Below, piece by piece: positions 1 to 7,425 of a stretch of 21,866 nucleotides of DNA. Source of the stretch: a virus. Below the pieces are notes generated by a model. That model ran no database searches, had not been told where the DNA came from, and worked only from the letters and a program-made list of their open reading frames with translations. A program made the translations under genes and the position numbers. The stretch's first letter is position 1, and every line of letters begins with the position of its first letter. The stretch covers positions 1-21,866 of the IMG/VR virus record IMGVR_UViG_3300042876_000160, one strand, 5' to 3'.

Positions 1-249
1 TGTAGACTGTTGAGCTGCTGGGAATTGTGCGTTAGATTGACCAGGAGACATGTATTGAGCTGCCGCTGGGCCGTAAGAAGTTTGGATCATGAAACGGAGT
101 TCACGAGCTGCTGCTTCGTCTGCCTTTTGACGCATTACATATTCGAAGTCACGATAATCAGAAGAAATCTGATTTCTTACTCCATCCGTGAATTGAATCT
201 GGAGGAGGTTACCAAGTCTGAGTTGGTCGATGTTGCTGAAAGCTACCAT
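1..249 (-). CDS. Probable major capsid protein, N-terminal part (cut by left edge)
   Basis: An open frame of 83 codons begins at the ATG at 249-247 and leaves the window at base 1 with no stop. The protein starts MVAFSNIDQLRLGNLLQIQF and continues with an Ala/Gln/Arg-rich stretch. An AAGGA ribosome site lies about 12 bases upstream. The call rests mainly on position: it is the next gene after portal and scaffold, where tailed phages keep the shell protein. The fragment itself shows no diagnostic motif. Its codons often end in C (AGC AAC ATC GAC), unlike the AT-ending codons of the early genes, as expected for a very highly expressed protein. Another virion protein is possible but less likely. 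Confidence 0.6.
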   Translation of the reverse strand, partial: MVAFSNIDQLRLGNLLQIQFTDGVRNQISSDYRDFEYVMRQKADEAAARELRFMIQTSYGPAAAQYMSPGQSNAQFPAAQQST

Positions 250-434
250 AGTATTTAACTATTCCTTAATTTTACACCCTGTTCACTACTTAATTCGGGG
301 TAACCGAATGTCTGCTACTAAGCCTTGTGTTTTAATTTATAAGCCCATCCTAGGCCTATTTTTGTTAGTATGTTGAAACCATTTCCACATACTGGTTTTT
401 TGTTTTACTTTAAGTATTCAATACTACACGAATA

Positions 435-1556
435 TTAGAAATACTTTTTATATTCATCCCAGTTCGTTAAGATACTCATCATATCTCCCTTGCGTAACAA
501 CTTCTTAGCGTCATCAGCTTGAGAGTTAGTCTTGTATCCACTCATGGTCTTCTTCTGGACATTCTCTGCAGTTGCTTGCTTTTTCTTCTGGATAATCTTT
601 TCAGTCTGCTTCTCTGCTACATTGTCGATTAGTTTACGTACTGCCATTGCGGCCTTACGGAATTCTTGTTCAACAACAGCGGTCGGAATCTCCTGATCGT
701 CTGGAAAAGCTTCGAATGCTTTCTGTGCTTTAGTCCACACGAGATCGTCCAAGGTTGCTTCCTTCTCTGGGTCCCCAAGTGTTCCCTCAAATCGGTACTT
801 ATCAAATACGCGATCAACAAAACCTTGAGTACTTCTGATTTCAGCTTGTTCCATGCGAGCAAGGGTTTTTTCCTCTGTCTCTTTAAGTTTAGCTTCAATC
901 TCTTGAGCCCGAGCTTCTGCAGCCTTCTTAGCCTCTTCAAGTTCCATTGCTCTACGTTCCGCTGGAGTAGCATCCTCGAAAGCTTGTCTCCTAGCAATTT
1001 CTGCTTGGATAAGTTTCTCGAATCCATCCTTACCTTCAACCGTTTCGATTAGAGCTTTTAATCCGCCCTTCTCGTATGCTTGGTTCAAAGTGTCGAAATG
1101 TTGAGCTTTTTCTTTTGTAGGCTTAAGCTCTTTAGCGAGTTGATCTCTTTCAACTTGCCATTTCCTAGCACCTGCGGCGAGTTCATAAGCTTTCTTGGTC
1201 TTCTCTTTATCAGAGAAATCGATAGCAACTTTGCGTCGAACACCTTGATGGTCTGTAACAAATATCTCTTCGATATCTTTAGAACCTTGCTTACCTGGAT
1301 CTTGTTTTCGAACGTCCCCACTCGAATTAGATCCTTTAACCTTTGTGGCTTCCGCTTCTTGGTCTGGATCTCGGATTGTGTCAATCGGATCTGTTAAATC
1401 CGCTTCCGGCTCCTGCCCTTGATTAGAATAACCGTCCTCTGTTGCCAGACTGGATGGGTCCATTCCCGCTTTTTCTGCTACGCCGCTTAAGTCTTCGCCC
1501 TTACTCATCGCGTCTACAGCAGCTTGTGCCACTGGACTTAGTCCTGATACGTTCAT
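435..1556 (-). CDS. Probable capsid scaffolding protein
   Basis: This 373-residue protein would guide assembly of the capsid shell and then leave the prohead. No enzymatic motif is visible. The N-terminal ~110 residues are acidic and low in complexity. Residues ~120-250 are strongly charged helix/coiled coil, rich in Glu, Lys, Ala and Gln (for example AKLKETEEKTLARMEQAEI). The C-terminus is basic and helical, as in scaffolds that bind the shell through a positive tail. It lies between portal and presumed capsid, the classic scaffold position. The start ATG at 1556 has an AAAGAAAGG ribosome site about 11 bases upstream, and a strong promoter sits about 125 bases upstream. A fused protease domain is not visible. 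The functional call is by composition and gene order. Confidence 0.72.
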   Translation of the reverse strand: MNVSGLSPVAQAAVDAMSKGEDLSGVAEKAGMDPSSLATEDGYSNQGQEPEADLTDPIDTIRDPDQEAEATKVKGSNSSGDVRKQDPGKQGSKDIEEIFVTDHQGVRRKVAIDFSDKEKTKKAYELAAGARKWQVERDQLAKELKPTKEKAQHFDTLNQAYEKGGLKALIETVEGKDGFEKLIQAEIARRQAFEDATPAERRAMELEEAKKAAEARAQEIEAKLKETEEKTLARMEQAEIRSTQGFVDRVFDKYRFEGTLGDPEKEATLDDLVWTKAQKAFEAFPDDQEIPTAVVEQEFRKAAMAVRKLIDNVAEKQTEKIIQKKKQATAENVQKKTMSGYKTNSQADDAKKLLRKGDMMSILTNWDEYKKYF

Positions 1557-1680
1557 ATGATGAACTACCTTTCTTTTACCGTCCTTTTATTTTAATAAAG
1601 GATAGGTATTTATTCCTGGCTCTGGTAGGAAGCCCGACTATGGGTATTCCACCTATGCCTATGGATGTTTATATATGTTG

Positions 1681-1709
1681 AATATACTCAATATGTTACA
1701 GGAAGTCAA
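1681..1709 (-). promoter_or_regulatory. Sigma70-type promoter for scaffold and capsid
   Basis: Reading leftward, TTGACT (1709-1704) is followed by a 17-base spacer and TATATT (1686-1681). This matches the consensus at 5 of 6 positions in each box, with ideal spacing. It lies in the 184-base gap between portal and scaffold, and would start transcription near 1674. A second promoter here would raise scaffold and capsid message above that of portal and terminase. A short AT-rich hairpin (about 1581-1601) follows in the leader, just before the ribosome site. Confidence 0.65.
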
Positions 1710-1740
1710 GCACTATTTTTTTATAAAGGCTGAATTCTTA

Positions 1741-3735
1741 TTAAATAGTTTGGGGTCCTGTACCCTCTTGTAATGTCTGATCTTTTTGCGCTTCTTCTAC
1801 TGGATTAGGTTCTCCGGGAGGGGTTGGTCCCGGAACTTGGCCTGTAGGGGTAGGTCCCGGTTCCTGTCCTGGAGGGGGAATCTGCCCTGGCTGCTGCCCA
1901 GTTTTCTCTGCCGCTGCTGCATTCACTCTTAACTGGATGTGCTGAAGGATAAGGTCCTGCTTCTCTTTAGGGAGGTTCTGGAACTCTTTAGTCATTCGGT
2001 AAGTTAAAGCTGCCGCAAGCATATTCTCATGATCCTCGAAAGGCTGAGGCTCAATAAGGATGTTAAAGGCAATCATACGCTCAATAATTTCTCTTTGGCG
2101 ATCTTCAGCTAACTGCTGAATATCCATGATACCTTCCATATCCGCAAGTTTGAACATCTTAAGGATATACCTAGGAGGAAGTCCAGCCTTCTCAATAAAG
2201 GGAGCCATCTGCATAATCTCTTGCTTCCTAGTTAAAGGATCAAGGGAGAAGCTTTGTCCGTACTCAGCTACAATGTCGTAGCCCCCATCGACATCTGCAC
2301 CTTTAATATCGATACTCGATAACGCCCTTTCCTTACCAATAACTTGAATAGTTCTTTTAGTAGTCCAGTGACGAATAACTAGCTTGATGAATGTCCTGTA
2401 AAGCTGTTCTACAAACATTGTGTATTTATTGAATAAGCGGTGACGAATCATGTTACCTTGGTTAGTAGCAAACTGCATACTGTTACCCGAGGTTTCTCTT
2501 TGTACCTGGCCCATCATAGCGTCGTTAACACCCCAGATATCATCAATGCCTACACGCATCTGTGCGCGGAGTTCAGACATAGCTGGCATAGTTTGAGGAG
2601 GAGACATGTGAAATGCACCAGAGTTTCCAGTTACTTTAATAATATCCCAAGGAGTGTTAGTGATAGAGCCGTCTGCAATTTCTGCTCCTTCAGGAAGAAT
2701 AAGTCTAGCTACACCGTGAGCTTGAATGTTATCTAGCATCACAGTATCCAAACGATTAAGAGTATCCTGGACTGGAGCTACGTAATCAATTGCTGATTTA
2801 CCCCAAACTTTTCCTGGAACGTCTACATCTGTGAAAGGGATTAAAGGAAGTTCTGCTAGTTCGAAGTTACCCTTAGTCTTGAATCTATGGGGGTTCGGTT
2901 TAACCTCTTCAATAGGAGTACCATCAGGGAGACATACAGCGTAGCGCCCTAGATAACCGTTAAGTGGTAAGCCTTTTTCCCAGTATTCAAAAAATTCTAC
3001 AACTTCTTCTTGAGGGGCAGTGTTATCTAAAGCTGATCCATCGGAAGGAGTGTCTCCAGAACTCTTACGGAACTTTTGAAGCATATCTAATTTATCTGGA
3101 TACTTAAACTTCGCCTCCTCTAAAGGAATAGAGAATTTAATCCAGCAGTATCTTACATCTTCCCAGTGGTTCGCATCTGGATCCAACCAAACATCCCAGT
3201 TAGAGACGACGGAGAAGGAAATATCACCTTCCGTAACGATATCCCCATTCTCATCCTCCTCCAAAGGCTCACCAAGTTCACTGTCCCAGATAAGTTTAAG
3301 AAAGCCCGTACCGTAAAGTAGGGTATTAAGACCTGTTAGGTCAGTGTACTCTTGAATTTTATACTTACGAAGTGCATACCTGCAAAGCTTATCTGCAGTT
3401 TCCGCTTTATATTTGTCCTCTACATCTGAAGTAGCTGGACGCATAAGGACAGATGGGGGGTTACTAGATAGTTGAGCGTGAATGAATCTAAGGTTCTTGA
3501 ATGCGTAAGCAACTCCAATGTCTGCCGAACTATTATCTACTGAATCGAATTGGTTCCGTGTACCATCCAGGGGGTTAGAGCCAATGTTAGTTACAAAGTT
3601 ACTAGTCCTGTAAGCTGTATTCTCAGCCATTTGCCAGTTTTGCTCAAGATATCTACGCTGTCTTTTAGCATAGTCTAAACGCTTGAATAATTCTTTTTTA
3701 GCTTGGGCTGCATCCCATATAATTACTCGTGCCAT
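1741..3735 (-). CDS. Portal protein (P22-like family)
   Basis: At 664 residues this fits the P22-type portal, the dodecameric ring at one capsid vertex through which DNA enters and leaves and to which terminase docks. The sequence shows the usual long mixed alpha/beta body, with family-typical segments such as GLNTLLYGTGFLKLIWDSEL (about residues 133-152), NWDVWLDPDA and GVNDAMMGQVQRETSGNSMQ. A long helical region follows. The last ~60 residues are a Pro/Gly/Gln-rich tail (GQQPGQIPPPGQ and similar) that is probably unstructured. ATG 3735 is preceded by an AAAGGAATA ribosome site. It lies 6 bases after the 100-residue gene and downstream of large terminase, the normal order. The family call is firm at the level of portal; the P22 subgroup is a judgement from memory of the family. 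Confidence 0.85.
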   Translation of the reverse strand: MARVIIWDAAQAKKELFKRLDYAKRQRRYLEQNWQMAENTAYRTSNFVTNIGSNPLDGTRNQFDSVDNSSADIGVAYAFKNLRFIHAQLSSNPPSVLMRPATSDVEDKYKAETADKLCRYALRKYKIQEYTDLTGLNTLLYGTGFLKLIWDSELGEPLEEDENGDIVTEGDISFSVVSNWDVWLDPDANHWEDVRYCWIKFSIPLEEAKFKYPDKLDMLQKFRKSSGDTPSDGSALDNTAPQEEVVEFFEYWEKGLPLNGYLGRYAVCLPDGTPIEEVKPNPHRFKTKGNFELAELPLIPFTDVDVPGKVWGKSAIDYVAPVQDTLNRLDTVMLDNIQAHGVARLILPEGAEIADGSITNTPWDIIKVTGNSGAFHMSPPQTMPAMSELRAQMRVGIDDIWGVNDAMMGQVQRETSGNSMQFATNQGNMIRHRLFNKYTMFVEQLYRTFIKLVIRHWTTKRTIQVIGKERALSSIDIKGADVDGGYDIVAEYGQSFSLDPLTRKQEIMQMAPFIEKAGLPPRYILKMFKLADMEGIMDIQQLAEDRQREIIERMIAFNILIEPQPFEDHENMLAAALTYRMTKEFQNLPKEKQDLILQHIQLRVNAAAAEKTGQQPGQIPPPGQEPGPTPTGQVPGPTPPGEPNPVEEAQKDQTLQEGTGPQTI

Positions 3736-3741
3736 TTTATA

Positions 3742-4044
3742 TTATTCCTTTCGACCGTCGTTTTTATAAGAAGATGAGGTCTGATTTGCTAAAAATGTCT
3801 CAATATCCCTACTAAGCTCTTGACTAGCCTTTGTGGGGCTAGGTAGTTTGTCTAATAAAGACTTTATCTGGTTTAACTTTTTAAGGCAATAGGATTCTTT
3901 TCCTTGTCGGAACATGATCATATGATCCTCGGCCTGCTCCCTTAAATCGGAAAGGGTAAGCTTGGGTCTGTAGTTATCCCGAGTAGGGACAGACTCTGTC
4001 TTTTTAATAATAATCTTAAGAGTTCCAGGCTTTATCTTATCCAT
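3742..4044 (-). CDS. Small protein between large terminase and portal, unrecognised
   Basis: This 100-residue, mainly basic protein has no motif I recognise. The N-terminal ~30 residues are rich in Lys and beta-forming residues (LKIIIKK). The rest is predicted helix with many charged residues (LTLSDLREQAEDHMIMFRQG, LKKLNQIKSLLDKL). A good ribosome site (CAGGAAGATA) precedes ATG 4044, and the gene is packed 4 bases after the terminase stop and 6 bases before portal. Its place in the packaging operon suggests an accessory packaging or head assembly role, but that is inference from position only. Confidence 0.75.
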   Translation of the reverse strand: MDKIKPGTLKIIIKKTESVPTRDNYRPKLTLSDLREQAEDHMIMFRQGKESYCLKKLNQIKSLLDKLPSPTKASQELSRDIETFLANQTSSSYKNDGRKE

Positions 4045-4048
4045 TTTG

Positions 4049-5530
4049 TTATCTTCCTGTTAAAAGGTAGCCACGCCGGGCCCCACGTTTAACTCTAACT
4101 ATACCATTCTTCTGAATTGACATACCATTCTTCTGCATCTTCTCTTTCGCCCTACGCTTATCATCTGCCTCTACTAAGTAAGCATAAAAGTTTCTGTGAC
4201 TTTGTTGCTTCTCGAACTTAGGGAATAGGTCTACTGCGTATTGAGCTGAATCAATTAGGTGGAAGGAGGAGGAATTAACTATCTTATCCCCCTGGAATCC
4301 TTCAGCCCACCTACAAGTTGTAATCTCCTGGATAAAGTCTTCATTCCAGGCTGGGATATTGATTCGACTACCCATAGCTTGTTGCAAACCTTTAATAAGT
4401 TCGCCTTTTCTATGGGCCTTGTTATGTATTGTTATGTAGACAAACCCCATCTTGCTGGCCGTCTCTGTATAGAAGGGGGCCACATCGGAAACCCGCCTAC
4501 AAATGTTATAGCCTTTCACAAGGTTTTCGCAAGTAGTAACAATTTCCGTAGGTACATACACGTTTGTAATGTACTTGGATAGGATTAGGTGCCAGACTCC
4601 CGACTCTGGGTCCTCTCCCCACAAAGTTAAACCTAGTTTAGATTTAAGAGCAGGGTCTACTGACAGTAAGTGTCTCCACCCCTTGTGATAATGCTCGGGT
4701 AAAGGTCGGGACATCTTATCGTAATCCCACGCATAGACCATTTCCTCACCAACCAGCCAGTCTCCCTCCAAAGAGTTTTGGCGCTGGGTATCGGAAAGGC
4801 CTGCGAACGAGGCGATAATTTTCTTTTTATCTTCCTCATCATATATTGGGTTAAGGAGTGTATGAAGCTTGTACACTTTCCCGTAGGGCTCGTGAGTAGC
4901 GTCAACCATTCTCTTAATTTTATCGTTAATAACTTTAGGGGTAAAGGTTGCTACGAAGTGACCCCTAGTATCCAGGATACGTTTATGCAATTCTTCTACT
5001 AATTCAGCGGTCCCGGGCATCTCGTCCAACCATACGTAGTGTGCTCCGTAAGATTGAGCATTCTTTCTAGCTTCATTCGGGTTATTATGCGAGATAAAGA
5101 CTATTTTATTTCCGTTAGGTAGATACTCTACCGATTGGAGAACAATACCTGCAAAATTCTCTTTATAGGTACCTGGCTCTAGGTAAGCCTTAACCTTTTC
5201 CCACATAGTGTGGCGAATCTGCTGAGTAGTTTGACCTAGGGCCAGGATGAGTAACTTTTGTTCTCCCCAATAGGTAGGTCTTTTCCACTTTGGGTGAGTT
5301 TCAGTTAGGATCCAAGCAACTTCTCTAGCTGCAGTTTGGGTTTTTCCAGATCTGTTACCACCCCTTAGGTAGCGAAACGTATGCCTATCCAAGTCATCAA
5401 AGAATTGCTGCTGAGTAGCATTAGGCCGAGAGCCTGGCCTGTTAGGGTCAAAGTCCTCAGTCTTCTCAATACGCTTAAGCCGGGCAACCGCTGCGGCTAT
5501 AAGCTTATCATTTTCTGTGGGAGTACTCAT
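4049..5530 (-). CDS. terL: Terminase large subunit (ATPase-nuclease packaging motor)
   Basis: This 493-residue protein is the DNA-packaging motor: an N-terminal ATPase pumps DNA into the prohead and a C-terminal RNase H-like nuclease cuts the concatemer. Walker A is GGNRSGKT at residues 57-64. Walker B is YVWLDEM near residues 167-173, with the catalytic Glu directly after Asp. The nuclease acidic residues probably lie in LLSVDPALKS (~290), VSDVAPFY (~345) and IDSAQYAVDL (~430). Length is typical. The C-terminus is a basic tail. ATG 5530 lacks a strong ribosome site, and a 9-bp inverted repeat sits just upstream, so translation may be controlled by RNA structure. Confidence 0.92.
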   Translation of the reverse strand: MSTPTENDKLIAAAVARLKRIEKTEDFDPNRPGSRPNATQQQFFDDLDRHTFRYLRGGNRSGKTQTAAREVAWILTETHPKWKRPTYWGEQKLLILALGQTTQQIRHTMWEKVKAYLEPGTYKENFAGIVLQSVEYLPNGNKIVFISHNNPNEARKNAQSYGAHYVWLDEMPGTAELVEELHKRILDTRGHFVATFTPKVINDKIKRMVDATHEPYGKVYKLHTLLNPIYDEEDKKKIIASFAGLSDTQRQNSLEGDWLVGEEMVYAWDYDKMSRPLPEHYHKGWRHLLSVDPALKSKLGLTLWGEDPESGVWHLILSKYITNVYVPTEIVTTCENLVKGYNICRRVSDVAPFYTETASKMGFVYITIHNKAHRKGELIKGLQQAMGSRINIPAWNEDFIQEITTCRWAEGFQGDKIVNSSSFHLIDSAQYAVDLFPKFEKQQSHRNFYAYLVEADDKRRAKEKMQKNGMSIQKNGIVRVKRGARRGYLLTGR

Positions 5531-5532
5531 TC

Positions 5533-5571
5533 TAGTATAAATTATCCGGAAAAAGGGTTTATTTTATACTA
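5533..5571 (-). repeat. Inverted repeat directly upstream of large terminase
   Basis: TAGTATAAA (5533-5541) and TTTATACTA (5563-5571) are a perfect 9-bp inverted repeat with a 21-base loop. It fills the 45-base gap between the preceding structural gene and terL. In the leftward transcript the hairpin ends only 2 bases before the terL ATG. It has no U-tract, so it is not a normal terminator. It could mask the start of terL or be a processing site. Confidence 0.5.
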
Positions 5572-5575
5572 AAGA

Positions 5576-6214
5576 TTAAGTGCCAGCTTCTACTCTAACG
5601 TCCATAACTTGAAGGGAGTCGCCTGCTCCAGTATCCGCTACAACTCGGCATTGAGATTTAATAGGGATAAGGGCTTGGTCACCAGAGACTGCATTGTTGA
5701 TAGTTAAAGATACTACACGTACAGCGGAAGCTGTAAGGGTACCTGTACCGTCACTAGTAATATCGGTGATAATACCATCGTTCTGGACTGCAGTAAGTTG
5801 GAAAGAATCTGCATCTAAAACTTTAACGTAATAGATTTTGCTTGAGTCTAGTCCTACGGGTAAAGTTCCTGTAGTGTAAAGGGCTACTGCTTGACCTGAG
5901 GTGAACCCGTGACCTACGCTTGTAAAAATGTCGGTAGCTGAGTCAGGAGTAAGAGTCCTATTTGTGGAAGCTGAGATAGCGGAAGAGTCTTTAACGTTTC
6001 TCCAGATACCCGCTCCAGAGCTGTCCTGCAAACTAACGGTAACACCCGTAGCTGCTACGGACCGTCCAACAAGGACATCTACTCTAAGCAGATCTCGGCT
6101 ATTCATAGCGATACCGAAAGAGGGTACAGAGATTACAGCGTCGGATTGACTAGCTGGAATAACCACGCCTCTAGCTGACATTTTACTTGCGCTTTGATTA
6201 ATTTGTTGGGACAT
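5576..6214 (-). CDS. Virion surface/fibre-like protein with FCCH-like beta domain
   Basis: A 212-residue protein rich in Ser, Thr, Val, Ala and Gly with alternating hydrophobic residues, typical of an all-beta phage structural protein. Around residues 95-142 the stretch HGFTSGQAVALYTTGTLPVG, followed by YYVKVLDADSFQLTA, closely resembles the FCCH-like repeat seen in phage structural and fibre proteins. It may decorate the capsid or form a short fibre; I cannot choose. ATG 6214 has an AAGGAAG ribosome site and overlaps the end of the preceding gene by 17 bases. Its place between small and large terminase is unusual, since those two are normally adjacent. Only one domain copy is seen. Confidence 0.65.
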   Translation of the reverse strand: MSQQINQSASKMSARGVVIPASQSDAVISVPSFGIAMNSRDLLRVDVLVGRSVAATGVTVSLQDSSGAGIWRNVKDSSAISASTNRTLTPDSATDIFTSVGHGFTSGQAVALYTTGTLPVGLDSSKIYYVKVLDADSFQLTAVQNDGIITDITSDGTGTLTASAVRVVSLTINNAVSGDQALIPIKSQCRVVADTGAGDSLQVMDVRVEAGT

Positions 6215-6701
6215 CTTCTTTATCTTCCTTTTTTAAATTAGGGTCGTTTAAATACTTTACTCCTACCTTTTCCAGGTAAGCTTTAAGTTCATCTTTACTC
6301 ATTTTATTAATAAAGTCATCAGCAAACTTCTTCTGTTCCCATTTATTCGGCATTCTACCCGCAACCTCTACCATAAGTTTAGCCATATTAACACGGGCTG
6401 ATGGATTAGCCTTAGGGTCTGAAAGGATCTCCTCGGCAGTATCTAGGGCTAAGTGGGCTAGGTATTCGACCCGCTGCCGGAACTCATCCTTGTTAAGAAA
6501 CCATTCACGAAAACCCGGTAAGCCCCACCAAGCCTTTAACCGGGACTCCCCTGTAAGGGTCTGGGCTAGGGACAGGGTGATAGGTTGAGTACCCATATCC
6601 GCGTATAAGGCCCAGAACGCCGCTTTAATGCGCCGCTGCTCGGGGGAAGGGAGGAATACCACCTGATCTAATAAATCGTTTAATTTGTTAATTGAGTGCA
6701 T
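6198..6701 (-). CDS. Probable terminase small subunit
   Basis: This 167-residue, mostly helical protein lies upstream of large terminase, where the DNA-recognising small terminase normally sits. Residues ~15-60 could form a helix-turn-helix type DNA-binding unit (LPSPEQRRIKAAFWALYADM, then SRLKAWWGLPGFREWF). The middle, with NPSARVNMAKLMVEVAGRMP, resembles the oligomerisation helices of phage small terminases, and the tail is charged. Its ATG follows the stop of the winged-helix gene with a single base between, and no strong ribosome site is seen, so coupled translation is likely. The call is from helical pattern and gene order, without a decisive motif. Confidence 0.62.
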   Translation of the reverse strand: MHSINKLNDLLDQVVFLPSPEQRRIKAAFWALYADMGTQPITLSLAQTLTGESRLKAWWGLPGFREWFLNKDEFRQRVEYLAHLALDTAEEILSDPKANPSARVNMAKLMVEVAGRMPNKWEQKKFADDFINKMSKDELKAYLEKVGVKYLNDPNLKKEDKEDVPTN

Positions 6702-6702
6702 T

Positions 6703-6969
6703 TTATTTAATATAGTTCTTTAATGGTTTAACTGATAGGACCCAAGCTGAGCCTTCTGCCTTCTCTAAATTAATTAAACCTATCTGATTCAGGTAGATTA
6801 GGTAGTTCTTTAAACGTAAAGCTTTGACTTTTAAAGCTTTTGCGCAGGTACTGATATCAATCACTGCCTTATTCGAGTTCCATATAACACCCGGCAAGTC
6901 ACTATTCAGTAAGGATACTAGTACTTTATAAGGTAAAGCTTTATTGAATTCAATCATTATTTCAGTCAT
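6703..6969 (-). CDS. Small winged-helix-like protein, first gene of the head operon
   Basis: An 88-residue protein if started at ATG 6969. The core from FNKALPYKVLVSLLNSDLPG to a segment ending LNQIGLINLEK has the helix-helix-helix-beta pattern of a winged-helix DNA-binding domain, with a probable recognition helix at STCAKALKVKALRLKNYL. It could regulate the divergent promoters nearby or help packaging; neither is shown. The start is uncertain. A TTG at 7005 lies inside the -35 box and cannot be used by the predicted message. ATG 6969 falls at the predicted transcription start, and an alternative ATG at 6957 (giving 84 residues) lies just after it. No clear ribosome site precedes either ATG. 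Confidence 0.62.
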   Translation of the reverse strand: MTEIMIEFNKALPYKVLVSLLNSDLPGVIWNSNKAVIDISTCAKALKVKALRLKNYLIYLNQIGLINLEKAEGSAWVLSVKPLKNYIK

Positions 6970-6976
6970 ATAAGCC

Positions 6977-7005
6977 AGGATACATGAATGTCCTTGGGAT
7001 GTCAA
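6977..7005 (-). promoter_or_regulatory. Leftward promoter of the head operon
   Basis: On the minus strand a perfect TTGACA (7005-7000), a 17-base spacer and TATCCT (6982-6977, 4 of 6 consensus bases) form a sigma70-type promoter. Transcription should start about 7 bases after the -10 box, at or next to the ATG at 6969. The message would therefore have almost no leader. It is the only clear promoter between the control region and the leftward genes. Confidence 0.65.
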
Positions 7006-7046
7006 TAGGTAATTTAACAGAAGATTAGTACCTTACAAAAAAGTTG

Positions 7047-7075
7047 TTGCATTTTGATTAAATTTATGATATAAA
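7047..7075 (+). promoter_or_regulatory. Rightward promoter of the candidate non-coding RNA
   Basis: TTGCAT (7047-7052), a 17-base spacer and TATAAA (7070-7075) form a plausible promoter with a good -10 and a modest -35. Transcription would start near 7082. No gene follows for about 800 bases, but a terminator occurs about 270 bases on. Confidence 0.45.
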
Positions 7076-7082
7076 GTATATA

Positions 7083-7351
7083 TCTTTTCTTTTCTTTGCC
7101 TAGCTAAGGCTTAAGCTATAGCTAGGGGTTGGTTTTCTTTTAAGTGAAGTAGTAGTTATCAGGTAAGTGTACTTCAACGCACTGTGCTTACCTGGTTTTA
7201 GGTCAAGGTATAGTATAGTATTAATCTATAAGGCTTTTTCTTAGCTTGTTGCATAAGAGAAGAAGTAAAGCAATAACCAACCTAAGCTTAGCCTAGCTTA
7301 ATGTATTACGGCGCAGATTTTATTAAGGGGACTTTACCGTCTCTTTTTTTT
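7083..7351 (+). ncRNA. Candidate structured non-coding RNA of about 270 nt
   Basis: This stretch is bounded by a promoter and a rho-independent terminator, has no coding frame, and is full of complementary segments. A long-range closing helix pairs 7126-7134 with 7275-7283 (GGGTTGGTT with AACCAACCT, one G-U). A second pairs 7111-7118 (TTAAGCTA) with 7294-7301 (TAGCTTAA). Inside are a 12-bp hairpin at 7160-7194 (arms CAGGTAAG/CTTACCTG plus wobble pairs) and a 9-bp hairpin at 7235-7262. An alternative local pairing of CCTAGCTA (7099-7106) with TAGCTAGG (7119-7126) competes with the long-range helix, so two folds may exist. The structure is read by eye. Function is unknown, and it matches no phage RNA family that I recognise. 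Confidence 0.5.
7325..7351 (+). terminator. Rho-independent terminator
   Basis: AAGGGGAC (7325-7332) pairs with GTCTCTTT (7339-7346) across a 6-base loop, giving 8 bp with two G-U pairs, and a run of eight T follows to 7351. It reads rightward and would end transcripts from the promoter at 7047 before the origin-like repeats. Confidence 0.65.
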
Positions 7352-7425
7352 ATGTTTAAGCGAGGGCAACTCCCTTGTTTGCCCCCTAAGGATTTGACGT
7401 AAGTTCTTGACTTATAAGACCTCCC

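Noticed and set aside
10-258. 82-residue plus-strand frame at the left edge
   Set aside because: It lies opposite the capsid start on the minus strand, has no ribosome site and an unnatural Cys/Arg-rich composition.
376-401. Terminator between scaffold and capsid
   Set aside because: AAACCA/TGGTTT with a T-run points rightward, while all genes here are transcribed leftward; in the used direction there is no T-tract.
6970-7005. TTG start at 7005 for the winged-helix gene
   Set aside because: The codon is inside the -35 box of the gene's own promoter, so it cannot be on the message.
7352-7402. 16-codon frame starting ATG TTT AAG after the terminator
   Set aside because: No ribosome site, no promoter directly upstream, and hairpin-rich sequence; too short to support.
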